A stretch of DNA of 64,000 nucleotides from Candidatus Poribacteria bacterium (GTDB taxonomy: Bacteria; Poribacteria; WGA-4E; PCPOR2b): assembly GCA_003635265.1 (NCBI GenBank), contig PYIZ01000053.1:124001-188000 (forward strand). The letters run 5' to 3'. The notes under the pieces were generated by a model. The model had not been told where the DNA came from. It did no database searches and was given only the letters and a program-made list of their open reading frames with translations. This document shows, piece by piece, positions 53,640-62,675 of this stretch. Both the position numbers and the translations under genes were made by a program. The number at the start of each line of letters is the position of its first letter. Within the stretch, counting starts at the first letter, position 1.

Positions 53640-54602
53640 GTGATACAGAAATTCTTTAACGTGGGTGTTCTAGTTGGATTGGTTACACTCGCTGGCTATG
53701 TAGTCATCGGTTGCTCTGAGAGTGCCTTGACTGAAAAAATTGACGAACCAGTAACAATTAACTTGCTCGCTACCTCTCCTGAGACGGGAGGAACGGTTTC
53801 AGCAACCGCAGATCTCAGGATAGTATTCGATAGTGCTCCCAAATCGGTGATTGTCGATGGCATACCTGCAATAATCCTTAACAATACTGCGTTGGTGCCG
53901 ATTGGAGATTTACCTGACGTGATTCCCGGCACTGAGAAATCGGTCATCATTGAATGGAGAAATCCGGATAATTCTGTTGCCGGTGCTAAAACTATTACTT
54001 TCACGGTATTAGATCCACCAATAGACAGATTCACATTTCCAAACTTTGTTGTTGTGGAGCCATCCCCTGGTGCCATGCTTCCGTCAAACCAGTCGTTCAA
54101 TCTGACGTTTGATCAAGGGGTACGCGCAGTGACAGTCAATGGTGTTGCAGCCACCGGATCCGGCCTCAACTGGACCGTATCGCTGACGCTACAGGAAGGA
54201 GACGGTCAAGTTCTGAATGTTATCTGGACAAACCGGGATCATTCAACAGGTTCTAGAGCGGTGGGGCCTTATGTAATTAGGGATCCAGATGTCACACTGC
54301 CGGTCATTGTCGCCGGTACAGTGAGAGATGGGGATGCAAATATTGACCCCGCACGAATCAACGCAAGTGGCTTCCGATTTGATTTCAATGAACCAGTCAC
54401 AGGCAGCATCAAACTGACAGATGAAGCGGGTGCAGATCTCAATTGGATTGCAACGGTGGCCGCACGGACAGCAACGTTGACCCCGGTTGTCGGGCAAGAA
54501 CTTGCTAACGAAACAGTCTATAAAATCGAAATTGATGTCCGAGATGGTTCGGGTAATCCAGCTCAATGGACGATTACTTTCGTTACCATACCAAAAGAGT
54601 AA
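53640..54602 (+). CDS. Ig-like (Big_5/SbsA type) lipoprotein, first of four paralogues
   Basis: A 320-residue protein starting at GTG 53640 after GAAAGGA. The signal peptide (VGLVTLAGYVVIGC) has a lipobox Cys at about 25. Three beta-sandwich-like modules follow: about 35-125, 135-215 (VTVNGVAATGSGLNWTVSL) and 220-320 (LPVIVAGTVRDGDANIDPARI ... KIEIDVRDG...ITFVT, a Big_5-like domain). The last two modules are shared with the genes at 55240, 56019 and 56762; the first is unique to this member. Function unknown; probably surface-exposed structural or adhesive domains. Confidence 0.75.
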   Translation: MIQKFFNVGVLVGLVTLAGYVVIGCSESALTEKIDEPVTINLLATSPETGGTVSATADLRIVFDSAPKSVIVDGIPAIILNNTALVPIGDLPDVIPGTEKSVIIEWRNPDNSVAGAKTITFTVLDPPIDRFTFPNFVVVEPSPGAMLPSNQSFNLTFDQGVRAVTVNGVAATGSGLNWTVSLTLQEGDGQVLNVIWTNRDHSTGSRAVGPYVIRDPDVTLPVIVAGTVRDGDANIDPARINASGFRFDFNEPVTGSIKLTDEAGADLNWIATVAARTATLTPVVGQELANETVYKIEIDVRDGSGNPAQWTITFVTIPKE

Positions 54603-55239
54603 ACCAACCGTTAGTTGTCGGTTCTAATGTTTGGAATCGGTGCATCGCTCACCCTCTTCCCCAACACTGCTGATAGAGAGAACGCCCTAGGCTATCAGGC
54701 GACCATCCAGTTCGATACTTTTCTTCCCCGTCACGTAGAGAGCATCAAAAGAACCAACCTGCCAGATAGCGCGTCCCTTTTGCGAGTAGTTGCCGATATA
54801 GATCGCGCAATGCTCTCACAACCCCTCTAGTGGGAAAAAGCAACGGCGCCTGCGCTCCTGTTGCCCTCATACTCAAATTTATCCCCGCCACGTCATCCAC
54901 CTCAATTTCCAAGAAAACCTATCCAACAGCTCGACAGATCTGCTCTGCTCTGTATGAATTGGCAAACCCAAGGTCAGTCTGTTATAGTGGAAATCATTGC
55001 ATGTCCCAGAAGTCGGGGATTGGTCGAACCGCCGCGCTTTTTTGTCCCCGTGTGCATTTATTGACGAAAGTTTTACCTGATAGCCAGCAACCAATCTTTA
55101 TAGAAGGAACATATCCCATGAGAACAACCTTGAGCTAAGGCTTGGGTAGAATCGCCTCCTGTTGGAACTTCACACAGTTAAAGGTTTGATATAAAGAGAA
55201 AGTTATTGGTGGGAAAACTCCACAGAAAGGACAAAAACA
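54603..55239. other. Unassigned region inside the lipoprotein array
   Basis: 637 bases between the first and second Ig-like lipoprotein genes. Short frames exist (for example FGIGASLTLFPNTADRENAL at 54626-54685) but none has a ribosome site or a family. It may be a remnant of a deleted gene. No repeat was recognised. Confidence 0.4.
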
Positions 55240-55989
55240 GTGCACAGAAGGTTAAGAGCTACCATTCTAATCACGTTTGGGCTGCTTATTATCGGTATAT
55301 TCGGCGGTTGCGGTGATGACTCACCTGAAGTGGTTACGGATCCGTCACAATCAGATGATACGGACCCGTCCAATCCAACAACAAGCGGGGCGACATCTCC
55401 ACGAACTGATGATGTCCCTCCGCCTACATTGCAAGTCGGGGTAGATCCTGCTCCGGGTGCCGCGCCAATTCCCCCCAATACCCAGTTTTCACTGACCCTT
55501 TATCGGGCTGTTGTAGCGGTAACAGTCAATGGTGTTGCAGCCACCGGATCTGGCCTCAACTGGACCGTATCGCTGACGCTACAGGAAGGAGATGGTCAAA
55601 CTCTGGATGTTCGCTGGACATACCCAGACGGTCGTTCCGGCTCTCAAGTGGTTGGTCCTTATACGGTTAGGGTCCCGGATACGATGTCGCCAAGAATCAC
55701 GGGTGGCGCGGTAACTGATGGAACCGTAAATGTCGATCCCGCGCCACTCAACGCCGGTGGTTTCCGATTTGATTTCAACGAAGATATCACGGGAAGCATT
55801 AAGTTGACCGATGAGGCGGGTGTCAACCTCAACTGGATTGATACCCTGGGAGGTCAGACAGCAACGTTGACTGCGATTGTAGGACAGGAACTTGTTAACG
55901 AGACAACCTACAAGGTTGAAATTGATGTCCACGATGGCGCTGGCAATTCACTTCAAGCAACGATTACTTTCGTTACTAAACCGAAGTGA
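55240..55989 (+). CDS. Ig-like (Big_5 type) lipoprotein, paralogue 2
   Basis: A 249-residue protein starting at GTG 55240 (AGAAAGGA upstream). The signal peptide TTILITFG...LLIIGIFGGC is almost identical to those of the next two genes. A Thr/Ser/Pro-rich spacer (about 25-70) precedes two beta modules. The first holds VTVNGVAATGSGLNWTVSLT. Its DNA matches the gene at 53640 in about 85 of 90 bases (54120-54210 versus 55515-55605), so a recent conversion or copy event is likely. The C-terminal Big_5-like domain ends KVEIDVHDGAGNS...FVTKPK. Confidence 0.75.
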   Translation: MHRRLRATILITFGLLIIGIFGGCGDDSPEVVTDPSQSDDTDPSNPTTSGATSPRTDDVPPPTLQVGVDPAPGAAPIPPNTQFSLTLYRAVVAVTVNGVAATGSGLNWTVSLTLQEGDGQTLDVRWTYPDGRSGSQVVGPYTVRVPDTMSPRITGGAVTDGTVNVDPAPLNAGGFRFDFNEDITGSIKLTDEAGVNLNWIDTLGGQTATLTAIVGQELVNETTYKVEIDVHDGAGNSLQATITFVTKPK

Positions 55990-56018
55990 TATATCTTCTT
56001 TAAGAAAGGACTAAAACG

Positions 56019-56732
56019 ATGCACAGACTTTTAAGAACTACCATTCTAATCACATTCGGGCTGCTTATTATCTGTATAATCCGTGGTTGTGCTGATGATG
56101 CTCCCATTGAGGATGTGATGGCTCTTTCACCATTAGAGGGGGTTGCTGCTGCTGAGTCTGCACCGCCTGCGCATGCGGTCAAGGTGTTTCCAAATCCCTG
56201 CATTCCTGTTTTTCCAGATACACGATTCACGTTGACCTTTGATGCGGGTGTCGAAGCTGCGAGGGTCAATGATACACCGGCTACCGGTGCAGGACGCGAT
56301 TGGGAGCTGATGCCGGGTTTAGAGGTGGGAACAGCACGATTAAATATCGAGTGGTTCAACCGGGACGGCACCCGTGGCACTACAACGATTGGGCCCTATG
56401 TAGTGCTGGCAGCTCCGGAGGTGCTAGAATCTCCCACAATCACGCGTGGTACTGTGAGAAATGGGGAGGTCGATGTCAACCCTGCACCAATCAATGCAAG
56501 CGGTTTCCTGTTTGTGTTCGACGAACGAGTCATAGGAGCCATTAAGCTAACTGACGAGGCGTGTGCTGACCTCAACTGGACTGGAACCGTCGATGATCGA
56601 ACAGCAGCACTCACTCCGGTTGCAGGACAGGAACTTGCCAATAACACGGTTTACAAGATTGAAATTGATGTCCAAGATGGCGGAGGTAATCGATTTAGAG
56701 CAACAATTACCTTCGTTACTAAACCCAAGTGA
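56019..56732 (+). CDS. Ig-like (Big_5 type) lipoprotein, paralogue 3
   Basis: A 237-residue protein 29 bases after the previous stop. The leader (AAGAAAGGACTAAAACG then ATG) and signal peptide (LLRTTILITFGLLIICIIRGC) are shared with paralogues 2 and 4. The first beta module is strongly diverged (FTLTFDAGVEAARVNDTPATG, LRVEV-like strands), while the C-terminal Big_5-like module is conserved (IKLTDEACADLNWTGTVDD...YKIEIDVQDGGGN). An odd extra Cys (DEACADLN) is absent from the others. Probably co-transcribed with its neighbours. Confidence 0.75.
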   Translation: MHRLLRTTILITFGLLIICIIRGCADDAPIEDVMALSPLEGVAAAESAPPAHAVKVFPNPCIPVFPDTRFTLTFDAGVEAARVNDTPATGAGRDWELMPGLEVGTARLNIEWFNRDGTRGTTTIGPYVVLAAPEVLESPTITRGTVRNGEVDVNPAPINASGFLFVFDERVIGAIKLTDEACADLNWTGTVDDRTAALTPVAGQELANNTVYKIEIDVQDGGGNRFRATITFVTKPK

Positions 56733-56761
56733 TATATCCTCTTTAAGAAAGGACTAAAACG

Positions 56762-57481
56762 ATGCACAGAATGTTAAGAACTACCATTCTAATCACGTTT
56801 GGGATGTTAATTATCTGTATAGCCAGTGGTTGCGGTGATAATCCACCTGAAGAGGTTACAGATCCGCCACAATCAGCAGATGATGTTGGACCCGCCTCTG
56901 CAACAACAGTTGAGGTAGATCCACCACCACGTACAAGTGCTGGTAGAGTTTTGTATGTTCCCTCAAACACAGAATTCACTTTGACGTTTAATGAGGGGGT
57001 CATAGCAGTGACAGTCAACGACACACGTGCTTCGGGTTCAGGGCTCAATTGGAAGTGGAGCGCGCAGCCTCATTTACCCTACGGATCTGTAACTCTGAAA
57101 ATCATGTGGACAAACCGAGACGGTTCAGGCGGGTTTGCAACAAGTGGTCCTTATAAAGTTGCAGATGGCGATCCAGAGCCCCCCGTAATTACGAGTGGTA
57201 CAGTAAGCGATGGGGATGCAGACGTCGATCCTGCGCTAATCAATGCCGGCGGCCTTCGGTTTGATTTCGACGAACCCGTTACAGGCGCCATTAGGCTGAC
57301 CGATGAGGCAGGTGCCGACCTCAACTGGGTTGGAACCGTGGCTGGTCAGACAGCAACATTGACCGCAGTTGCAGGACAGGAAATGGTCCACGCGACGACC
57401 TACAAGATTGAAATTGATGTCCGAGATGGTGCTGACCTCCCACTTCAAGTAACGATTACTTTCGTTACCAAGCCCAAGTGA
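56762..57481 (+). CDS. Ig-like (Big_5 type) lipoprotein, paralogue 4
   Basis: A 239-residue protein 29 bases after paralogue 3, with the same leader and signal peptide (MLRTTILITFGMLIICIASGC). An acidic/Pro-rich spacer follows, then EFTLTFNEGVIAVTVNDTRASG with GLNWKWSAQPHLP (diverged first module) and the conserved Big_5-like domain (PPVITSGTVSDGDADVDPALI ... YKIEIDVRDGADLP). It is the last member of the array. The constant signal peptide with a variable first module suggests modular diversification of surface proteins. Confidence 0.75.
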   Translation: MHRMLRTTILITFGMLIICIASGCGDNPPEEVTDPPQSADDVGPASATTVEVDPPPRTSAGRVLYVPSNTEFTLTFNEGVIAVTVNDTRASGSGLNWKWSAQPHLPYGSVTLKIMWTNRDGSGGFATSGPYKVADGDPEPPVITSGTVSDGDADVDPALINAGGLRFDFDEPVTGAIRLTDEAGADLNWVGTVAGQTATLTAVAGQEMVHATTYKIEIDVRDGADLPLQVTITFVTKPK

Positions 57482-57670
57482 TATAAGGTCAACCCTATGA
57501 GGCAGTCCTTCTGTTCTTAAAATTATCAGAAATCCCTCTGTGCTTAAAACCTGAGTCTTTAGATTTGGTTTACAGACTGTTCTAGCATGTTTTTTCGTTA
57601 TTGTGGCATGTAATGGTATAATTGCTTTGTCCCTGTGGGAAGCGGAGCTGCCCTTAATTGGCTTCGGTGC

Positions 57671-57781
57671 CTATAGGTAATCTGCACCCCAATCAACAAT
57701 CTGTTGAACAATTTGTGATTGACATCCGATAGCACCAGTTGTTATAATAAAGATAACAATCGTTAATAATCTCTTGGACAT
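57671..57781 (-). CDS. Very small lipoprotein candidate (36 aa)
   Basis: From ATG 57781 the minus strand encodes MSKRLLTIVIFIITTGAIGC followed by QSQIVQQIVDWGADYL. It has a positive N-terminus, a hydrophobic core and a lipobox (A-I-G-C) with a 17-residue mature peptide forming one amphipathic helix. This is the layout of entericidin-type mini-lipoproteins, although no family match is claimed. The frame extends upstream without motifs. The rest of the 471-base gap (57482-57952) shows a partial MITE-like end, CTTTTTACATGAGCC, near 57867-57882. Confidence 0.45.
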   Translation of the reverse strand: MSKRLLTIVIFIITTGAIGCQSQIVQQIVDWGADYL

Positions 57782-57952
57782 TAATTTGCCCCGTGCTACC
57801 ATCCGCCGGTCAAATACGGTAGGCATTCCCCCGTAGAGTATGACGCGATTAAAGAAAACTTTACACTCTCTTTTTACATGAGCCACCTCTGGTTGTTAGG
57901 TTTTGCCTGAACAGATACTAAAAACCGGACAAATTACAGAAAGGATTCCCCA

Positions 57953-58507
57953 ATGCCAGACAAAAAGTTCGACAAACCACTCAATCCGGATAATTACCCA
58001 AATCTCCCCATGTTCATTATCGAAGAGTTCGCACGCTTTCGCACGACAGCACAGGTTTTAGATTTTCTTGAAAATACGCAAAAGAGATCTATACTAAAGA
58101 AAGTCCACCAAAGCCGAGACGAACTGCGCGAAATGATGCGCACTATGAATCCCCACAACGCGAAATTCAACCGCGCAAAATGGGGAGACCTCCTTGATGA
58201 ATGCCGGCAAGAGTTTCTCGCTGAATTGAGAACACGAATGGCACAGACCGCCGTCACGACTGCCAATCTCCTCTACAAGATGGTTAGAAACGCAAGCATT
58301 CAGCAGATGCGCACTGTTGAAGACCTTCACGAATACGTGAAGTTGCTGAAAACATTTGAAAAGCTTAACAGTGATTCAAACGATGAGATCGCGCAAGCGT
58401 TGAACGAGGGGATACTCCCTCAATCCTCCATCGAAATGTTACAAACGAAAACGTTAAAAACGGAAATGTTACAGCCGGGCATGAACGGGCAGAGCGAAAC
58501 CGTCTAA
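57953..58507 (+). CDS. Hypothetical helical protein
   Basis: A 184-residue protein with AAAGGA 8 bases before the ATG. It is rich in charged helices (VLDFLENTQKRSILKKVHQSRDELREMM, then LLDECRQEFLAELRTRMAQTAVTTANLLYKMV) and has no signal peptide or membrane segment. I do not recognise a family. The C-terminal tail (LQTKTLKTEMLQPGM) contains short direct repeats with their DNA (ACAAACGAAAACGTTAAAAACG). It stands alone between intergenic repeat regions. Confidence 0.6.
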   Translation: MPDKKFDKPLNPDNYPNLPMFIIEEFARFRTTAQVLDFLENTQKRSILKKVHQSRDELREMMRTMNPHNAKFNRAKWGDLLDECRQEFLAELRTRMAQTAVTTANLLYKMVRNASIQQMRTVEDLHEYVKLLKTFEKLNSDSNDEIAQALNEGILPQSSIEMLQTKTLKTEMLQPGMNGQSETV

Positions 58508-59333
58508 ACCCGCTTGTTGCCTAATGTTTATAAATGCCCGGAGATTCCTTTTCCGTTCCGCTTGTCCCGATGCAATCGGGGAGAACTCCGATCTATCGGA
58601 GCCCGTCTGTATTTTCCTCGGAGCCACATCGCCTTTATATCGAATCGCGATGAGTCGTTTATGGTAAATTCCAAAAATAAATAGACACTTTCACCCGCCC
58701 GGTAGGGGCGGTTTCCTAACCGCACCGGTGCCGACTCGTCGTCCATCTCCCGATATATCGGGATCCAAGGCGACTTGCCTGACCGCTGAACACCTCGTGG
58801 GTACAGGTTTCCTAACCTGTACGTACAACCGCATAAATAATCCATAAAATTGGGGTCCCCAACCCTTCGAGCAACGCAACCTTGCCTCTACGATGGCGCA
58901 CGCATCGATGAATCATAGATATATTTCGCATAAATGCCAACACACCCTAGCGCTCTGTTAAATAAATCGTGATAAGTCACTCACTGCTCGGTTTGGATAG
59001 ACATGTCCAAGCCATCTTTGCGCGTGTGCTGTAGATTTGTCAATCCACAGCAAGTAGGGATATTAGCATTTATCTGACAAGGTACTAGTTATATGTGGAG
59101 CGCGGTGCCCGCTAAATAGAGATTTTCAATTTGCAGGAACTACAAAGCACCAGCGGGGTGATAGGTATATAGAACATCAATAAACCTGAGGACTCCGATG
59201 CATCGGAGGAAGGCACGGTTTCCTCCGCTCTACCAGATGATCTGATCTAACGGCACAAATCCCGTATAGCGAGGATTCCGACAAGTCGGAACCCGCTAAC
59301 GGCGGCTTACGTGCCTTTTTTAAGGAGATACTA
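58508..59333. repeat. Long repeat-rich intergenic region
   Basis: 826 bases without a gene. It contains a GTAG palindrome at 58702-58723 (GCGGTT-TCCT-AACCGC), a GTGG-headed GTACAGGTT palindrome at 58797-58822, a decayed AGCACCAGCGGGGTG repeat at about 59144-59175, and several TCCGAT/ATCGGA-type inverted repeats. AATAAATAGACACTTT at 58676 recurs from 14589. It looks like an accumulation site for small mobile repeats. Confidence 0.6.
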
Positions 59334-59897
59334 ATGATACGTCACATGATTTCACTCTGCATAGCAAAATTAATAATTTTCAGTCTCATGGGCTGTGCGA
59401 CTATTACACGCGGAACAACCCAAGATATTCCTATTTCCAGCGTGCCTGCCGGCGCACAAGTCAGCATCAATAACCAGTTCTGGGGCGTAACCCCCATCAT
59501 TGCCAAGCTTGACAGGAAACACCGACATAATGTGTTGATAGAACTTGAGGGATATAAACCTGTCGTGACAATCATCGTATCTCAACAGGATATGGCGATC
59601 GCTGGAAATTGCTTGGCAGGAGGATTGCCGGGCATGGCAGTTGACTCAATGAGTGGTGCAGCTTCTGTCTTGAAACCTGAAATGGTCCATGCGGTGTTGG
59701 TAGCACGTGGAGAAGATCCTCCCTCGGTTTCGACACAGAAGCCTGTAAGCAGACTACCGCCACAACCCCAACCGCCCGTAGTCGCACCAGCTGTCAGGAG
59801 GCAGCAACAGAAATCAGATCAATCCGAGACGATTGCAGTTGTCCTACTTGCCGCTGTCCTCGCAATGGGACTTATTATCGTATCCTCCGGCTCGTAG
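59334..59897 (+). CDS. PEGA-domain lipoprotein
   Basis: A 187-residue protein with AAGGAG before the ATG. The signal peptide has a lipobox (SLMGC, Cys at about 21). A PEGA domain follows (about 30-85: ISSVPAGAQVSINNQFWGVTPI, LELEGYKPV-like ending). A Pro/Gln-rich linker (about 125-155) and a C-terminal hydrophobic segment (TIAVVLLAAVLAMGLIIV) complete it, so it may be held at both ends. It lies upstream of LpoB-like and COG3014-like genes; such genes are known to occur together, probably around cell-wall synthesis. Confidence 0.75.
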   Translation: MIRHMISLCIAKLIIFSLMGCATITRGTTQDIPISSVPAGAQVSINNQFWGVTPIIAKLDRKHRHNVLIELEGYKPVVTIIVSQQDMAIAGNCLAGGLPGMAVDSMSGAASVLKPEMVHAVLVARGEDPPSVSTQKPVSRLPPQPQPPVVAPAVRRQQQKSDQSETIAVVLLAAVLAMGLIIVSSGS

Positions 59898-59961
59898 TGC
59901 CTTCAGCCTCGGTTCAAATTTACAATGTCTCGGGCGATTTGTTTCAGTCTGTTTTCGATGA

Positions 59962-60471
59962 CGCAGACCTGCTTGCGTATATCTTCCAGTTCATCGACGA
60001 CATTGGTGTGGTATCAACAGTGAAACGATAGACTTAATCCATCTGCATCTGCCGTTCAACTCAAAACGCAACTACGCTGTCCCGATAGGGAGTCAAGCCG
60101 CCGCTGCTGCATTTTCGGACACATGGAGTTTTGACGATATCAAAAAAGAGCGGGTAGAAACCCTTGAGACAGAGAGCAATCATCGCGGTAGGGTTTATCA
60201 GTGGATAAGGATTGACATTGAAGAAAGAGCCCGCGGCCCTGTGATTGAGCGGTTACACAAAAAAACCTATAACGACACCTTTTTGAAAGGCAGACCATTG
60301 CCCGATGTAACACACCGCAAAATCGCCCCAATCGAGCGGGGCTTCCTATCCCAAGTATTGGTGTGGCATTTTTGCGACAAAGGTGTAGCAGAGTTTCGAC
60401 AGCTGCCTTGTGATCATGAAGTTTCCTTTGAAATCATAGCCATATCGAAAATATACCCAAGATTGGCTTGA
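59962..60471 (+). pseudogene. Possible decayed coding region
   Basis: This frame is open for 169 codons to TGA at 60469. It has coding-like composition (FDDIKKERVETLETESNHRG, IRIDIEERARGPVIERL, RKIAPIERGFLSQVLVWHF) but no ATG or ribosome site; the only usable start is GTG 60241. On the opposite strand the first 110 bases (59898-60010) encode a coiled-coil-like fragment (DELEDIRKQVCVIENRLKQI). Both look like remnants. The family is unknown. The remaining 190 bases before 60662 hold nothing recognised. Confidence 0.4.
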
Positions 60472-60661
60472 GAAGACATTTGCAGATAAACTCGATCTTT
60501 GATACAATACGTTGTGTATGATTCGAGATAACTGTGGTATCTAAATTGCTATGGGTCAATGCACTCTGTAAATTTAGTTTGGTAACAGTTCACGTTGGAT
60601 TTTATCTATTTATGTTGCAAGGTCAACACAACCTATACACTCTCAAAAATTAGGAGGAATC

Positions 60662-61267
60662 ATGAAACAGGTAATCATCCCAATCACTTGCATTCTATTC
60701 ATCAGCCTTGTAGGATGCGGTTCAGCAAAAACAGTCGAGCGCATCGAAGTCGACACAACCATTGACCTCTCCGGACGCTGGAATGACACCGATTCTCGCC
60801 AAGTTTCCGAGGCGATGATTGCGGATTGTCTCAATCACCCGTGGATCTCACGGCATACGGTCGGCGCTGAAGGCAAAAGGCCAGTAGTCATCGTCGGAGC
60901 GATCCGCAACCGCAGCACAGAACATATCGCAATTCCTACATTTGTCAGTGATATTGAACGGGCGTTCATCAATTCCGGCTTGGTGTCCGTTGTCGCTAGC
61001 GCCACCGAGCGGGGCGAACTGCGTGATGAGAAAGGAGACCAGAGCAAGTTTGCCAGTCTCGAAACGGTCAAGGCGATGGGTCAAGAGCTGGGTGCAGACT
61101 ACATGATGACGGGGCAGATCAACACGATCGAAGACCGTGAAGGTGGGAAACAGGTCACATTTTATCAAACCGATCTGACCTTGACCAACATCGAAACCAA
61201 TGAAAAAATATGGCTTGGTCAAAAGAAAATTAAGAAATTCATCGAGCGAAAGCGAGCAGCGTTTTAG
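60662..61267 (+). CDS. LpoB-like penicillin-binding-protein activator lipoprotein
   Basis: A 201-residue lipoprotein: MKQVIIPITCILFISLVGC, then SAKTVERIEVDTTIDLSGRWNDTDS, the typical opening of LpoB/COG3417 proteins. The core (VIVGAIRNRSTEHIAIPTF, AFINSGLVSVVASATER, GQELGADYMMTGQINTIED, EKIWLGQKKIKKFIER) follows the family fold. LpoB is the outer-membrane activator of PBP1B in enterobacteria; here the partner is inferred only. AGGAGG precedes the ATG. The COG3014-like gene follows after 12 bases, so the two form an operon. Confidence 0.85.
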   Translation: MKQVIIPITCILFISLVGCGSAKTVERIEVDTTIDLSGRWNDTDSRQVSEAMIADCLNHPWISRHTVGAEGKRPVVIVGAIRNRSTEHIAIPTFVSDIERAFINSGLVSVVASATERGELRDEKGDQSKFASLETVKAMGQELGADYMMTGQINTIEDREGGKQVTFYQTDLTLTNIETNEKIWLGQKKIKKFIERKRAAF

Positions 61268-61279
61268 AAAGAGCAAGCC

Positions 61280-62650
61280 ATGCAAACTGTGAAAATTCTA
61301 CCGCTCTTGGCACTATTCTGCCTGAGTCTTGGGTGTAGCCCTTACAGCATGGAGGAGGTGCAGATCGCTTTTGAACAGGGCGATTTTGATGCCGCGCTGA
61401 TTGAACTAGACGCAGACGGTAAGGGAGAAGCCAAATTACCGTATCTTTTTGAACGAGGTCTTATCACCCACTACGGTGACCAGTTCGATGAGAGCAACCG
61501 TACCTTCGAGCTTGCCGAGATTACCTCAGATGACCTGTATACCAAAAGCATCTCGCGGGAAGCTGTCTCACTAGTCACTTCAGATAACCTCCGTGCATAC
61601 GCCGGAACCCAGTATGAACGCCTGCTGATACACTATTACCGTGCGTTCAATTACGTCTATCTGAATATGCCTGACGACGCACTCGTTGAATGTCGGAAAG
61701 CCAGCAGACTGCTGCAGTTCTACGCCGATGCCGACGAGAATTACGAGTTTGTCGGTGCTGCTTTCATCGCGTACCTATCAGGTATTCTCTACGAGTGGGC
61801 GGGGGATTGGAACGATGCCTTCATCGCCTATCGTTGGGCAGAAAGAGCGTATAAGCAGTACGAGGAAGCGCTAGGGATTCCTTTTCCACAGGAGGTCGGG
61901 GAGTCTCTAGTACGCCTCGCGAGGCAGTTAGGCTTTCGGGAAGAATTTGAGAGGTATGCGGCAATCTACGGCAAACCGTCCGAGCGAGATCCAGATTCAG
62001 GTGAGCTTATCCTGCTCTATGAAACGGGGTTTGCACCCTTCAAAATTGAGGAAAACATAGTCTTCCCCATTCTCAAGGTCGATCCCATTGTCCAAGAGGA
62101 CGCCGATCGAGACGAGAAACGGGTTCGGGAATATGGGCGTACGTTGATGGGCAGACGAAACCGACGATATAAAGAGATCGAAATCGAATACCTCTTGCGC
62201 GTCGCGATTCCTGCCTATCGCTCAAATCGTCCGAGTATTGTCGGTATTGACGCAGACACAGCCTATGGGGGTGTCTCTGGCGTCTTGGTTGAGGATATCG
62301 AAGCCGCGGCGATGAAAACGTTTGAGTCCGAGCTGCCGACTATTATGCTCCGCACAGTTGTGCGCGGCGTGTTGAAATATCTCAGTTTTCGTCGTGCTAA
62401 TCAGGAGGGAGAAACGCTTGGCAGGCTGGTCAATCTACTGAATGTTGCCACCGAAAGTGCGGACACTCGTTCATGGCAAACCTTGCCAAATAAAATTCTT
62501 CTTGTGCGGATGCGTTTGCCAGCGGGCACCCATAATGTGACGCTTTCGTTCTCTAACCGCACCAACCGTAGGGTTAAAACGGACACATTAAAGGATGTCG
62601 TAATTCAGAAAGATGATAAGACGTTTCTAAACTACCGGACGTTTGAGTGA
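61280..62650 (+). CDS. COG3014-like TPR lipoprotein
   Basis: A 456-residue lipoprotein (LLALFCLSLGC, Cys at about 19) with helical TPR-like repeats at about 25-220 (AFEQGDFDAALIEL, YEWAGDWNDAFIAYRWAERAY). A C-terminal beta-rich region follows (about 310-456: LVEDIEAAAMKTFESELPTIMLRTVVRGVLKYL, LPAGTHNVTLSF). This is the layout of COG3014 proteins, which often sit beside LpoB-type genes, as here (12-base gap). The molecular role is unknown; an envelope-assembly function is inferred from the neighbour. Confidence 0.75.
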   Translation: MQTVKILPLLALFCLSLGCSPYSMEEVQIAFEQGDFDAALIELDADGKGEAKLPYLFERGLITHYGDQFDESNRTFELAEITSDDLYTKSISREAVSLVTSDNLRAYAGTQYERLLIHYYRAFNYVYLNMPDDALVECRKASRLLQFYADADENYEFVGAAFIAYLSGILYEWAGDWNDAFIAYRWAERAYKQYEEALGIPFPQEVGESLVRLARQLGFREEFERYAAIYGKPSERDPDSGELILLYETGFAPFKIEENIVFPILKVDPIVQEDADRDEKRVREYGRTLMGRRNRRYKEIEIEYLLRVAIPAYRSNRPSIVGIDADTAYGGVSGVLVEDIEAAAMKTFESELPTIMLRTVVRGVLKYLSFRRANQEGETLGRLVNLLNVATESADTRSWQTLPNKILLVRMRLPAGTHNVTLSFSNRTNRRVKTDTLKDVVIQKDDKTFLNYRTFE

Positions 62651-62675
62651 AACCGCCCTTCTTTCCCTAATTTGC

